From Flavobacterium piscis (lineage in GTDB: Bacteria > Bacteroidota > Bacteroidia > Flavobacteriales > Flavobacteriaceae), in assembly GCF_001686925.1 (NCBI RefSeq), contig NZ_LVEN01000035.1, positions 372,001 to 436,000 of the forward strand: a stretch of 64,000 nucleotides of DNA, in the 5' to 3' direction. Shown here piece after piece: positions 17,215 to 26,779 of the stretch. Numbering within the stretch: the first letter of the stretch is position 1; the number at the start of each line of letters is the position of its first letter. The notes beneath the pieces are model-generated. The model searched no databases and was not told the DNA's origin. It saw nothing but the letters and a program-made list of their open reading frames with translations. The position numbers and the translations under genes are program-made.

Positions 17215-19140
17215 TTAATAATCAAAACGTTTGAATGCTTCGATTGCTTCGTATTCTGCCAATCCTAAATCATCGTAAAGAATTGCTGTGTTTTTGTTAC
17301 GGTCTTCGGCTCTCACCCAGAATTCCCTTGAGTCGTTTCCTTGAAACATTACCCGGTCTTTTTGAGATTGATGGTATAAAATGGCACTGCGTTTTAGCAA
17401 TACTTCTGATGGAGAAAGCGGAACGGCCATGTCAATTTCGTGAATGTCCCATTCGTGCCACGCCCCTCTGTACAACCATAACCAGCAATCATCCATGTAT
17501 TTTTCTGGTTTTAGCTCTTTCATGGCAGCAAAAATCGCATTCAGACAAACTTCATGCGTTCCGTGCGGATCGGCTAAATCTCCTGCGGCAAATACCTGAT
17601 GAGGTTTTATTTTGGCTATAATATCTTTTACAATGGCAATATCTTCAGGACCTAACGGATTTTTCTTTACCTGTCCTGTTTCGTAAAACGGAAGATCTAA
17701 AAAGTGTGTATTTTCATCTTTTAAACCAATATATCTTGTGGCTGCATAAGATTCTCTTCTTCGGATTAATCCTTTTAATTTTCGAACTTCAAGAGAATCA
17801 ATTTGGTTTTCGGATTTACTATTTAAAAAATCAATCACCGATTTAAAGTTGATTTGTGATTCTGCATCACCTAAAAAATCTTTGGCAACCTCAGCAAATT
17901 TTAATGCTTCATCATCTGTAACCGCTATATTTCCGGAAGTTTGATATACAACATGTACATCGTGACCTTGTTTTATTAATTTTGAAAAAGTTCCTCCCAT
18001 AGAAATCACATCATCATCAGGATGTGGACTAAAAAGAATTACTCGTTTTTTTGCAGGATTAGCTCTCTCCGGACGATGAGAATCGTCTGTATTTGGTTTT
18101 CCTCCCGGCCAGCCTGTGATGGTATGCTGCAATACGTTGAACATATTAATATTCAAATCATACGCAGAACCTTCCTGAGCCAAAAGATCCGACATTCCGT
18201 TGTTGTTGTAGTCTCTGTCGGTCAATTTTAATATTGATTGTTTCGTTTCTCTGCAAAGCCAAACAATAGCTTTGCTTTTTAATTCCTGCGTCCAGGTACA
18301 TCCGCCCACTAACCACGGCGTTTCAAATCGGGTTAATTCAGATGCAGAAAATTGGTCTAATACAAAAGTAGCATTAGCATGGTTTTGCAAAAAAGTAGCA
18401 GGAACATCTGAGGTTATTTCGCCCTGAATCGTTCTTTTAATAATAGACGCTTTATTTTGTCCCCAAGCCATTAGTACAATTCTTTTAGATCTAAGAATTG
18501 TCGAAACTCCCATTGTGATGGCTCTTTTAGGAACATTGTCGATTCCGTTAAAATCTGATGAAGCATCGACTCTTGTAATATGATCCAGTGTAATAATTCG
18601 GGTTCCTGAATTGATGTGCGATCCCGGTTCGTTGAAACCTACGTGACCGGTACGCCCAATTCCTAAAAGCTGAAAATCAAGTCCTCCGGCTTCTTTTATT
18701 TTCAATTCGTAATCAACACAATATTGGTTCAGTTCTTCGATCGCAACGGTTCCGTCAGGAATATTGATGTTTTCCGGTTTAATATCGATGTGATTAAAAA
18801 GATATTGATGCATGAAATAATGGTAGCTCTGACGGTTCTCTTTGGTCATTGGATAATATTCATCCAGATTAAAAGAGATCACATTATAAAAACTAAGACC
18901 ATCTTCTTTGTGCATGCGCACCAATTCCTCGTATACTTTTATAGGTGATGATCCTGTGGCAAGTCCTAAAACACAAGATTCATTGTTGGCTTGTTTTGAA
19001 CGGATTAATTCGGCTATTTCCTGAGCAACCATTTTTGAACCCTGAACAGAATTTTCGAAAATCACGTTATGATTTTTTTCAAATCGGGTTTCTTCAAATT
19101 TCCCGGGAATGTCGTAAGCCAAAGAAGTATTCGTTTTCAT
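17215..19140 (-). CDS. nagB: Glucosamine-6-phosphate deaminase-like protein fused to a PIG-L deacetylase
   Basis: 641 residues. Residues 25-290 are NagB (GLATGSSP, FNLDEYYPM with D93 as the proton-transfer Asp, GIGRTGHVGFNEPG at 160-173). Residues 360-600 are a PIG-L/LmbE-type N-deacetylase with the Zn motif H373-P-D-D and H526/H529 in DPHGTHEVC. The expected activities are GlcNAc-6-P or GlcNAc deacetylation followed by deamination and isomerisation of GlcN-6-P to Fru-6-P in the cytoplasm. The NagB motif normally reads GxGxDGHIAFNEP; here the Asp of that Asp-His-Glu relay (Asp141 in E. coli) is Thr164, so deaminase activity is not certain. The gene has its own promoter and a probable DeoR site (19171-19252). 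No NagA is visible nearby. Confidence 0.85.
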   Translation of the reverse strand: MKTNTSLAYDIPGKFEETRFEKNHNVIFENSVQGSKMVAQEIAELIRSKQANNESCVLGLATGSSPIKVYEELVRMHKEDGLSFYNVISFNLDEYYPMTKENRQSYHYFMHQYLFNHIDIKPENINIPDGTVAIEELNQYCVDYELKIKEAGGLDFQLLGIGRTGHVGFNEPGSHINSGTRIITLDHITRVDASSDFNGIDNVPKRAITMGVSTILRSKRIVLMAWGQNKASIIKRTIQGEITSDVPATFLQNHANATFVLDQFSASELTRFETPWLVGGCTWTQELKSKAIVWLCRETKQSILKLTDRDYNNNGMSDLLAQEGSAYDLNINMFNVLQHTITGWPGGKPNTDDSHRPERANPAKKRVILFSPHPDDDVISMGGTFSKLIKQGHDVHVVYQTSGNIAVTDDEALKFAEVAKDFLGDAESQINFKSVIDFLNSKSENQIDSLEVRKLKGLIRRRESYAATRYIGLKDENTHFLDLPFYETGQVKKNPLGPEDIAIVKDIIAKIKPHQVFAAGDLADPHGTHEVCLNAIFAAMKELKPEKYMDDCWLWLYRGAWHEWDIHEIDMAVPLSPSEVLLKRSAILYHQSQKDRVMFQGNDSREFWVRAEDRNKNTAILYDDLGLAEYEAIEAFKRFDY

Positions 19141-19170
19141 AATATATCTAAGTTAAAAAATTAGTTTTAA

Positions 19171-19252
19171 CAAATATATATACAAAAAAGAGAATAATTA
19201 CATTATTTTGCGTTATTTAACAAAATAAAATTCAAATAACGCAAAATAACGC
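19171..19252 (-). promoter_or_regulatory. nagB promoter and inverted regulatory element
   Basis: On the minus strand TATATTTG (19178-19171) matches the Flavobacterium -7 box TANNTTTG, about 31 nt upstream of the start codon. Upstream are two copies of TTATTTTGCGTTATTT: 19203-19218 on the plus strand and its exact complement at 19234-19249, a 16-bp inverted repeat with a 15-bp spacer. The distal copy extends to GCGTTATTTTGCGTTATTT plus GAATT (19252-19229), which is identical over 24 nt to the element upstream of susC. The spacing from element to -7 box is 52 nt. No clear -33 TTTG is seen. Confidence 0.7.
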
Positions 19253-19277
19253 AAAAAAATTGTAAGAGAATTGGAAT

Positions 19278-20027
19278 TTATAGGATAAAAACACCTGACT
19301 TTTTGTATTCTTCCAGTCTTGCATCTTCCGGATTTAATTCGGTTACAATGGTGTCCAACAGATTTAAATCGCACACCACATGCGGCATTTTAGTATTGAG
19401 TTTATCCGAAGAAAACATCGACACAACCCTGTCAGAAGCCTCTATCATGGCTTTTTTGACAATTGAGATCTCATATCCAATCTCAGTCAACCCTTGTTTT
19501 ATATTAATACTGCTGGCGCCTATAAAACAAATATCAGCTTTAATTTTTGATACAACCTGAATCACATCCATACCAATGGTTACCATTGCATTTTTTTGCA
19601 TTTTGCCACCAATAAATATTAAATCGATATTGGGATGCTGAGATAATTGCATGGCGATTGGTAAACTATATGTATATATTGTAGCTTTTAGATCGGAAGG
19701 AATCAACTTTGCAAAAACCAAATTAGTGCTTCCGCCGCTCATTATAATAACCTGTCCGTCATGCAATAAAGAGAGTGCTTTTGTCACAATCCTTTTCTTT
19801 TCTTCCTCGGCAGCTATATTAATATTAAAAACATCAACGGATTTTTCCGAAACCTGCACAGCTCCGCCATACACCTTTTCCAGTAGCTTTTTACTGTCTA
19901 ATTCGTTTAAATCACGCCTAATTGTATCTTCAGATAAATCAAGAGCCAAAGCTAAATCTGTTGTGACAACTTTCTGCTCTTCAATAAGCTTCGTCATTAT
20001 ATATTGATGTCTTTCGGCTTTCAGCAT
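19278..20027 (-). CDS. DeoR-family transcriptional regulator of the amino-sugar locus
   Basis: 249 residues. The N-terminal DeoR winged helix (1-57) has R-H-Q-Y-I, DLALALDLSEDTIRRDLNEL and KVYGGAV. Residues 75-235 form the DeoR C-terminal sensor of the NagB/RpiA-type fold (IMSGGSTNLVFAKLI, IFIGGK, CFIGASSI, MIEASDRVVSMFSSDKL), which binds a sugar phosphate. It lies between the nagB-like gene and susC and is flanked on both sides by the same 24-nt element, so it probably controls both arms; the likely effector is an amino-sugar phosphate such as GlcN-6-P or GlcNAc-6-P. A -7-like TATATTTG on the minus strand lies at 20060-20053, 25 nt upstream of the start. Confidence 0.88.
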   Translation of the reverse strand: MLKAERHQYIMTKLIEEQKVVTTDLALALDLSEDTIRRDLNELDSKKLLEKVYGGAVQVSEKSVDVFNINIAAEEEKKRIVTKALSLLHDGQVIIMSGGSTNLVFAKLIPSDLKATIYTYSLPIAMQLSQHPNIDLIFIGGKMQKNAMVTIGMDVIQVVSKIKADICFIGASSINIKQGLTEIGYEISIVKKAMIEASDRVVSMFSSDKLNTKMPHVVCDLNLLDTIVTELNPEDARLEEYKKSGVFIL

Positions 20028-20162
20028 TTTTTTAAAAAGTTAAAATTCAGGACAAATATATCAAATATTTCAATTGAATAGCAGTGCTTTTGTAGGAAAC
20101 TGCAATAGTTTGCAGAATTGCATTCAATATTATAAAGCAGAAAGATTTTACATATTAAATAT

Positions 20163-20243
20163 GCGTTATTTTGCGTTATTTGAATTAATTTTCGAAAAAA
20201 GATACAAAAAACTGCATTTATATGCAATAAATAAATATATTTG
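20163..20243 (+). promoter_or_regulatory. susC promoter and regulatory element
   Basis: GCGTTATTTTGCGTTATTT plus GAATT at 20163-20186 is a direct repeat of TGCGTTATTT with a 10-bp step (one helical turn), identical to the nagB-side element and in the same orientation relative to transcription. TATATTTG at 20236-20243 is a -7 box, 51 nt downstream of the element and 30 nt before the susC start. The position, near -66 to -87, suits an activator or an upstream repressor contact. Confidence 0.7.
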
Positions 20244-20273
20244 CTCAACAACCATTAAAAAAACCAAATAATC

Positions 20274-23200
20274 ATGAAAAAATTATTCCTTATTTCATTG
20301 TTGGTTTTGTTCATTCAAGTAACATTTGGGCAAACAAAAACAATTACCGGAACTGTAAAAAACAAAGCGGATGGGTTTCCTATACCAGGGGTTAGTATCC
20401 TTATTCAGGGAACTAAAAATGGTACCACTACCGACTTTGACGGAAACTACAGTATCCCAGCCTCACCAGGGCAAAGCTTAGTTTTTAGCTACATGGGATC
20501 TGAGACACAAGTGGTAAAAATTGAAGGACAGCAAAAAATAAACGTTTCTCTTGCTGAGACCACTTCAAAACTAGACGAAGTTGTAATTGTGGGATTCTCT
20601 TCTCAGAAAAAAACCAACTTAACCGGAGCTGTTGCCTCAATCGATGTAGCCAAAACTATTGGAAGCAGACCTCTTACAGATGTAAGTAAAGCATTACAAG
20701 GTACTACGCCAGGTGTAAATGTTAGTTTTAACTCAGGGAATATCAATCGTACGGCGAATATTAACATACGTGGAGCCGGAACTATTAATGGCTCAGACGC
20801 TCCTTTAATATTAGTTGATGGAGTTCCTACAGATTTATCACTTATCAATCCAAATGATATTGCTACAATGACGGTACTTAAAGATGCCGCTTCGGCTTCT
20901 ATTTACGGTGCACGTGCTGCTTTTGGGGTTGTATTGATTACTACCAAAGGAGGAAAAACCGGAGAAGGAAAAGTGAGATTTTCTTATTCTGCCAATACCG
21001 CTTTCGTGAATCCTATTTCTACCTTAAAATTCTTAGATCCAACAGAAGAAATTCCCGGACTAATTGCTGCAGGAACACGTACCGATGGTGCTGTACCGGA
21101 GATTTTTGGAGCAAACTACAATACTTTACTTGCCGGAATTAAAAACTGGAAAGAAAAATATGCAAACAATCGTACCAGTCATGAAATGGTTTATGGTGAA
21201 GACTGGGAGATTAAAAATGGTACACCTTATTTCTACAGAGTTTGGGATGCTAATAAAGAATTGTATGCAAACAATGCGCTTCAAACTACTCACAATCTTT
21301 CGGCACAAGGTAACTTAGGAGATAAAAGTTCTTTCTTTGCTTCGTTTGCCCTTACTAACCAAGAGGGTATGTTGAGAGTAAATCAGGAACAAAGACAAAG
21401 AACCAACATCAATTTAGGATTCACTACAAAATTGGCCGACTGGCTTACGGGTGATTTCAAAGTAATGACTATTAACAGTACATACGACCAGCCATTTAAC
21501 TACTACGGCGGTTCTGGTACTGATGATACAAGTTATGGAGGTTATTTTGGATATGCACTTCGCTGGGGACAATATTTTCCTAATTTTGGAACCTACAGAG
21601 GCTATAATTTCCGTACTGCGGGAGGATATATCGCTAATGCATCAAGAAATGAAAACATACAACGCAACAACAGATTAAGCGCTAAGTTTACAGCAGATAT
21701 TACCAAAGATTTTAACGTGATTGCTGAAGTAAGCAGCGTAACTAATTTTTACAACAGAAAACAAAATGGTGGTAAATTCTTAGCGTGGGACAGCTGGTCT
21801 GCAATGCCATACGATGCTACCACAATTCAAACTGCAATTCCTGCAACTCTTGAAGCCGGAAATGATTATGTAGCACAATCTAAATCAGAGTCTGTTACAA
21901 ATGTTGTGAATATTTATGCCAACTATAAAAAACAAATCAACAAACATAGTTTCAAGGTTTTAGGAGGTTTTAACTCTGAGTGGCAGGATTTCTCCCGTAA
22001 CTACGCCAGAAGAAATACACTTTTAGACAAATCAAAACCGGAGTTTAATCTTGCAGTAGGAGAACAATTTGTTTCAGGATCTGCTAATACCTCACTTAAT
22101 CCGGCCGAAACAACGTATTCTATTGCAGGTTTCTTTGGCCGTATCAACTACGATTATAACGGAATTTATTTATTAGAATTGAATGCTCGTTACGATGGTT
22201 CTTCAAAATTCCCTACAAACGAACAATGGGGATTCTTCCCTTCTGCTTCTGTAGGATATAAAATTGTGAATGAAAAATTCATGGAAAGCACACGCGGTTG
22301 GTTAAACGACCTTAAAATACGTGGTTCTATTGGTGCAATTGGAAATCAAAACGTAGGAAACAATGCTTTCTTATCGATCCTGAACTCTGCTAATCCTTCA
22401 TGGGTAAACAGCGGTTCTACATTGCCTCCTTCTACAGGTTTACCAACTAACGTTGATCCTTCATTAACCTGGGAAAAAGTATACACCAAAGATTTGGGTA
22501 TCGATATTAAAATATTTAACATGCTTGGTGCTTCTTTCGACTGGTACCAACGTGATACAAAAGGAATGTTGGCTCCTGGTATAACACTTCCGGGTTCATT
22601 TGGTCAAAATGCTGCGCAAACCAACTCAGGAAACATGAGAACAAGAGGTTGGGAATTGTCTTTGAACTTTAATAAAAACTTAAGCGAAAATGCTTCGGTA
22701 TTTGTTGATGTAGCTTTATCTGATTACCAATCTGTAATTACAAAATGGAACAATACTTCTAAATTATTAGGTTTGGTTACTCCTACTACTTATCCTTATT
22801 ATGATGGTTACGAAATTGGTCAAATCTGGGGTTTAACCAGCGACAGACTTCTTCAGGCTGATGACGTAATTACCAACAACGGAAAAACAGTAAATGGTGT
22901 TGATTATTCTAAAACAATGGTAGGTAACTTTAAATACGGAGCAGGAGATGTTCATTACGTAGATCTTGACGGAGACGGAGCGATCACACGTGGTGCAGGA
23001 ACTGCAGACGATCACGGAGATTTGAAAAAAATTGGTAATACAACGCCACGTTACAAATACGGTATTACATTAGGTGGAAAATACCGCGGATTTGATATTT
23101 CCGGTTTCTTCCAGGGAGTTGGAAAACGTGATTACTGGGCTGCTTCAGATGCTGTATTGCCTTTCTATCGTGCACCTCAGCAAATGTATGCGAATCAGGC

Positions 23201-23561
23201 TGATTACTGGACACCGGAAAATACTCAGGCTTACTGGCCAAATCCATATTATGGAAATGAAGCCAATACTCTTGGCGCAGGTACTTCAGGTTCAAACAAC
23301 TTTGTCAGCTCCACAAGATATTTGTTAGACATGTCTTATTTCCGTCTAAAAAATGTTACTCTTGGATATTCATTGCCAAAAGACTTAGTAAAAAGAGCTT
23401 TTTTAGAGAAAGTAAGAATTTATGCTTCAGGCGAAAACTTAGTAACATGGGCAGACAAACGTCTTCCTGTTGACCCTGAAATTGATGAAACAGAAGTGTT
23501 CTGGGGAAGAGCGTATCCTTATACCAAAACCATATCTTTTGGTGTTGAGCTTGCTTTCTAA
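20274..23561 (+). CDS. SusC/RagA-family TonB-dependent outer-membrane transporter
   Basis: 1095 residues. Signal peptide ending in TFGQ, then a carboxypeptidase-regulatory-like domain (about 22-105: TITGTVKNKADGFPIPGVSI, GTTTDFDGNYSI), a plug domain (about 110-225, with KLDEVVIVGF, RGAGTINGSDAPLILVDGVP, VLKDAASASIYGARAAFGVVLITTKGG in blocks) and a beta-barrel ending in a C-terminal Phe (GVELAF). There is no STN domain, so this is not an anti-sigma-coupled transducer, unlike the SusC at 57427. Together with SusD, which follows by 24 bp, it would import large glycan pieces, probably muropeptides or amino-sugar oligomers judging by the downstream genes. Confidence 0.95.
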   Translation: MKKLFLISLLVLFIQVTFGQTKTITGTVKNKADGFPIPGVSILIQGTKNGTTTDFDGNYSIPASPGQSLVFSYMGSETQVVKIEGQQKINVSLAETTSKLDEVVIVGFSSQKKTNLTGAVASIDVAKTIGSRPLTDVSKALQGTTPGVNVSFNSGNINRTANINIRGAGTINGSDAPLILVDGVPTDLSLINPNDIATMTVLKDAASASIYGARAAFGVVLITTKGGKTGEGKVRFSYSANTAFVNPISTLKFLDPTEEIPGLIAAGTRTDGAVPEIFGANYNTLLAGIKNWKEKYANNRTSHEMVYGEDWEIKNGTPYFYRVWDANKELYANNALQTTHNLSAQGNLGDKSSFFASFALTNQEGMLRVNQEQRQRTNINLGFTTKLADWLTGDFKVMTINSTYDQPFNYYGGSGTDDTSYGGYFGYALRWGQYFPNFGTYRGYNFRTAGGYIANASRNENIQRNNRLSAKFTADITKDFNVIAEVSSVTNFYNRKQNGGKFLAWDSWSAMPYDATTIQTAIPATLEAGNDYVAQSKSESVTNVVNIYANYKKQINKHSFKVLGGFNSEWQDFSRNYARRNTLLDKSKPEFNLAVGEQFVSGSANTSLNPAETTYSIAGFFGRINYDYNGIYLLELNARYDGSSKFPTNEQWGFFPSASVGYKIVNEKFMESTRGWLNDLKIRGSIGAIGNQNVGNNAFLSILNSANPSWVNSGSTLPPSTGLPTNVDPSLTWEKVYTKDLGIDIKIFNMLGASFDWYQRDTKGMLAPGITLPGSFGQNAAQTNSGNMRTRGWELSLNFNKNLSENASVFVDVALSDYQSVITKWNNTSKLLGLVTPTTYPYYDGYEIGQIWGLTSDRLLQADDVITNNGKTVNGVDYSKTMVGNFKYGAGDVHYVDLDGDGAITRGAGTADDHGDLKKIGNTTPRYKYGITLGGKYRGFDISGFFQGVGKRDYWAASDAVLPFYRAPQQMYANQADYWTPENTQAYWPNPYYGNEANTLGAGTSGSNNFVSSTRYLLDMSYFRLKNVTLGYSLPKDLVKRAFLEKVRIYASGENLVTWADKRLPVDPEIDETEVFWGRAYPYTKTISFGVELAF

Positions 23562-23585
23562 TACTAACTATTCAAAACTTTTAAA

Positions 23586-25319
23586 ATGAAAAAATCAATT
23601 ATAAAATCAAGATTTCTGCTAATGCTTGCCGCAGCTACAGTAGCGATGAGTGCAGTTAGTTGTTCAGACTATCTTACAGATGACCCTGCAGATAAATTTA
23701 CAAATGAAAACTTTTGGCAATCAGAAGATAACGTAAAAACATTTTCATGGCTTAACTATGATACTTTTTATGGTTACGGAAATGGTACGACAATCGGACT
23801 TTCTTTTTTCTATTACCACGGAAGTGATTACAAAGTAGATGATAACTTATCAGCCTTTACTTTTTATCAAATGCCGGTTACCGCAGCAACTACTAATGTT
23901 TATTCCTGGAATGAATATTATACGCTTATTCGCCGTTGTAACTTGATGTTGGAAAAAATACCAACAGTGAGTATGTCTGCTGAGAAAAAGAACCATTATA
24001 TTGGGGTAGCTAAATTCTTTAGAGCTTACACCTACTTTCGTTTAGTGCAAAAAATGGGAGATGTTCCTTATACTGATAAATATTTAATTCAGGGAGATCC
24101 GGCAGTTTATGCTCCGGCAACACCAAGGGGTGAAGTTATGGACAAAGTAATTGCAGAATTAGAAGAAGCTGCAAACTTAATGCTTGTTTCTGACGATAAA
24201 AATGCTACTGTAAACAAATACACAGCTTATGCAGCATTAAGTAATGCCTGCTTATACGAAGGAACATACAGAAAATATCATTTAGGTCAGGATGGCAGCG
24301 CTTATCTTAACAAAGCAAAAGTAGCTTCATTAGCAATAATGAACAATCCGGCTTATAAATTAAATGCAGACTGGAAATCACTTTACAATTCAGTTGAATT
24401 ACTTGGAAATACAGAAGTGATATTGGCAAAACGTTATTTAACAAACGTATTGATGCACTCTCTTCAAAACTACACCAATACATCAACTATTCAATACGGC
24501 TTAACAAAATGGGCTGCTGACAGTTACGTAACTACAAACGGATTACCAATTCAACAAGCCGGAAATGCACAATATACTGGTGATGATAACGTAACAAAAA
24601 CTTTTGCAAACAGAGATCCGCGTTTTGGTAAAACTGTAAATCCTGCAAATTATGGTTACAAAGGAAAACCTTTTGGTACAACGGCTTTAGTTTCGATGTC
24701 AGGATATGTATTCGAATTGTACAACAATCCTGCTACTACTGGTCCTGATGTTACTACAGGAGGACGAAATTATACTGATGCTCCAATCTTTACCTTAAGC
24801 GAAGTATATTTAAATTATGCCGAAGCTTGTGCTGAATTGGGTACCGCTACCAATAACGATCTTGATATTTCGATCAATAAAGTACGTGCACGTGCCGGAA
24901 TTGCTGCTTTGACTACTGACGGAAACAATGCTTCTGCCGGAAATGTAGCAATCAATGATCCAAGAAGAACCTCAGCTTTAGAGCAAATCTCTGGTGTTGT
25001 TAGTCCGCTAATCTGGGAAGTACGTCGTGAACGTCAGATAGAATTCATGAGCTGGACTACATTAAGACAAGCTGATATTTACCGTTGGAAAAAAGGAGAT
25101 TATCTTGATACTTCAAAAAATCCTGACGTAAATCTTGGAGCCAGAATTGGTACTCCTGTTGGATCACAAACTGTAGTTGATGGTAACGGATATGTGAAAA
25201 TTTATCCTGCAAGTACAAGAACCTTTGAACCAAAACATTATTTAATGAATATCCCAACTAATGATATTGATTTATATAAAGCCCAAGGTGTTACATTAAA
25301 ACAAAACCCGGGCTGGTAA
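23586..25319 (+). CDS. SusD/RagB-family surface glycan-binding lipoprotein
   Basis: 577 residues. The lipoprotein signal ends at Cys26 (SAVSC), followed by the SusD N-terminal motif DYLTDDPADKFTNENFW. The TPR-like core includes WNEYYTLIRRCNLMLEKI, FFRAYTYFRLVQKMGDVPY and the C-terminal SusD domain with REVRRERQIEFM- and RWKKGDYLD-type blocks. It caps the SusC barrel and captures ligand. It is 24 bp after susC and is followed by a strong terminator, so susCD form their own transcript, with the NamZ-MurQ run starting afresh. Confidence 0.94.
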   Translation: MKKSIIKSRFLLMLAAATVAMSAVSCSDYLTDDPADKFTNENFWQSEDNVKTFSWLNYDTFYGYGNGTTIGLSFFYYHGSDYKVDDNLSAFTFYQMPVTAATTNVYSWNEYYTLIRRCNLMLEKIPTVSMSAEKKNHYIGVAKFFRAYTYFRLVQKMGDVPYTDKYLIQGDPAVYAPATPRGEVMDKVIAELEEAANLMLVSDDKNATVNKYTAYAALSNACLYEGTYRKYHLGQDGSAYLNKAKVASLAIMNNPAYKLNADWKSLYNSVELLGNTEVILAKRYLTNVLMHSLQNYTNTSTIQYGLTKWAADSYVTTNGLPIQQAGNAQYTGDDNVTKTFANRDPRFGKTVNPANYGYKGKPFGTTALVSMSGYVFELYNNPATTGPDVTTGGRNYTDAPIFTLSEVYLNYAEACAELGTATNNDLDISINKVRARAGIAALTTDGNNASAGNVAINDPRRTSALEQISGVVSPLIWEVRRERQIEFMSWTTLRQADIYRWKKGDYLDTSKNPDVNLGARIGTPVGSQTVVDGNGYVKIYPASTRTFEPKHYLMNIPTNDIDLYKAQGVTLKQNPGW

Positions 25320-25348
25320 TCCTCAATTACCAAACCCATAAATAATAC

Positions 25349-25385
25349 ACTACCTCTGGGAAGTAAAACCAGAGGTAGTATTTTA
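25349..25385 (+). terminator. Rho-independent terminator after susD
   Basis: An 11-bp perfect stem (ACTACCTCTGG at 25349-25359, complement at 25369-25379) with a 9-nt loop, then ATTTTA. The remaining space up to 25573 shows no other clear signal apart from a weak -7-like CAATTTTG near 25539. Confidence 0.8.
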
Positions 25386-25573
25386 AAATTATTCTTTGTA
25401 AAAAGACATAGCAGCATCTTACAAAAACAAAATACCGGTCTAAAAATCATAGACTTTCCTTTCCAGAATACCACACTACATCATCAAATCAAAAAAACTT
25501 ACACTACCAATCAAATAATAATATAATTTTATTGAGTCAATTTTGTCTTCTCACTACTAAACTGTAATTTAAA

Positions 25574-26773
25574 ATGATAAAATTCATAGCAAAAAGTGTC
25601 TTTATAGTAACTTCTGTAATTTACACGCCGTCTTATTCTAATTCATTTCAAAAAGCTGCAAAAAATAATCCTCACGAAATTACAGCCTCTTCCATTAAAA
25701 CCGGAGCTGATAATTACGAAAAATACCTGCCTTTACTGAAAGATAAAAAAGTTGGAATCGTTACGAATCAAACCGGAATTTTATCTGATAAAACACATGT
25801 GGTAGATTTCTTATTAGAAAAGAAAATTGCCGTACAAACCATTTTTGCACCCGAACACGGATTTAGAGGAACTGCAGATGCAGGCGAACATGTAGTAGAC
25901 GGAAAAGACCCAAAAACAGGATTACCTATCATCTCTCTTTACGGAGACAATAAAAAACCAAAAGCGGCACAATTGGCCGGAATCGATGTTATGATATTCG
26001 ATTTGCAGGATGTTGGCGCGCGTTTTTATACCTATATTTCTTCTTTGCATTATGTAATGGAAGCTTGCGCAGAAAACGGAATTCCGCTTATTGTTCTGGA
26101 CAGACCAAATCCAAATGGCGGTATCGTAGACGGACCACTTTTAGAAAAAGAATTTACGAGTTTTGTGGGCATGCACCCTATTCCGTTACTTCACGGTCTG
26201 ACAATTGGGGAATATTCGAAAATGATCAATGGCGAAAAATGGCTTAAAAACGAAGTTCAATGTAAACTAACCGTTATTCCTTGTGTCGATTATAAACGAA
26301 CTATGGAATACAGTTTACTGGCAAAACCATCACCCAATTTACCTAATGACCAATCGATAAACCTATACGCCAGTTTGTGTCTTTTTGAAGGAACAAACGT
26401 AAGTATGGGACGCGGAACCGAGAAACAATTTCAAATTTACGGTTCTCCTTTTTTAAAGAAAACCAATTTTACTTTTACTCCAAAACCAAATTTTGGAGCC
26501 AAAGATCCGCTTTATAACGGAAAAGAATGTTTTGGAGAAGATTTAACTTCCTATCCTAAACTCACTCAATTAGAACTTAAATGGCTGATAAAAGCCTATC
26601 AAAATACTAGTGATAAAACAAAATTCTTCAATCCCTTTTTTACCAAACTTGCCGGAACTAAAAAGCTGCAACAGCAAATCGAAAGCGGAGTTTCTGAAAA
26701 TGAAATAAGAAAGAGCTGGCAGAAAGATTTAGAAGCCTTCAAAAAAATGAGAAAAGCTTACCTAATCTATTAA
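25574..26773 (+). CDS. namZ: Exo-beta-N-acetylmuramidase NamZ (DUF1343, GH171), copy 2
   Basis: 399 residues with an N-terminal signal (MIKFIAKSVFIVTSVIYTPSYS) and about 20 linker residues. The NamZ core carries GIVTNQTG, FAPEHGFRG, FDLQDVGARFYTY, LDRPNPNGGIVDGP and SMGRGTEKQFQIYGSP. It is closely similar along its full length to the copy at 3688-4836, but the N-terminus and several loops differ. It is the first gene of the plus-strand run NamZ - MurQ - symporter - NagZ/AmiE - AnmK - NagX. It releases MurNAc outside the cytoplasm, and the symporter downstream would be the logical importer of that product. Confidence 0.92.
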   Translation: MIKFIAKSVFIVTSVIYTPSYSNSFQKAAKNNPHEITASSIKTGADNYEKYLPLLKDKKVGIVTNQTGILSDKTHVVDFLLEKKIAVQTIFAPEHGFRGTADAGEHVVDGKDPKTGLPIISLYGDNKKPKAAQLAGIDVMIFDLQDVGARFYTYISSLHYVMEACAENGIPLIVLDRPNPNGGIVDGPLLEKEFTSFVGMHPIPLLHGLTIGEYSKMINGEKWLKNEVQCKLTVIPCVDYKRTMEYSLLAKPSPNLPNDQSINLYASLCLFEGTNVSMGRGTEKQFQIYGSPFLKKTNFTFTPKPNFGAKDPLYNGKECFGEDLTSYPKLTQLELKWLIKAYQNTSDKTKFFNPFFTKLAGTKKLQQQIESGVSENEIRKSWQKDLEAFKKMRKAYLIY

Positions 26774-26779
26774 AACAAG

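Noticed and set aside
18022..18231. Antisense frames of about 60-130 residues inside the nagB-like and other long genes
   Set aside because: They overlap well-supported genes on the other strand and show no domain, signal or ribosome-binding site of their own.
20021..20251. Minus-strand frame of 76 residues in the susC upstream region
   Set aside because: It covers the regulatory element and the -7 box, has Cys/Tyr-rich nonsense composition and overlaps the DeoR start.
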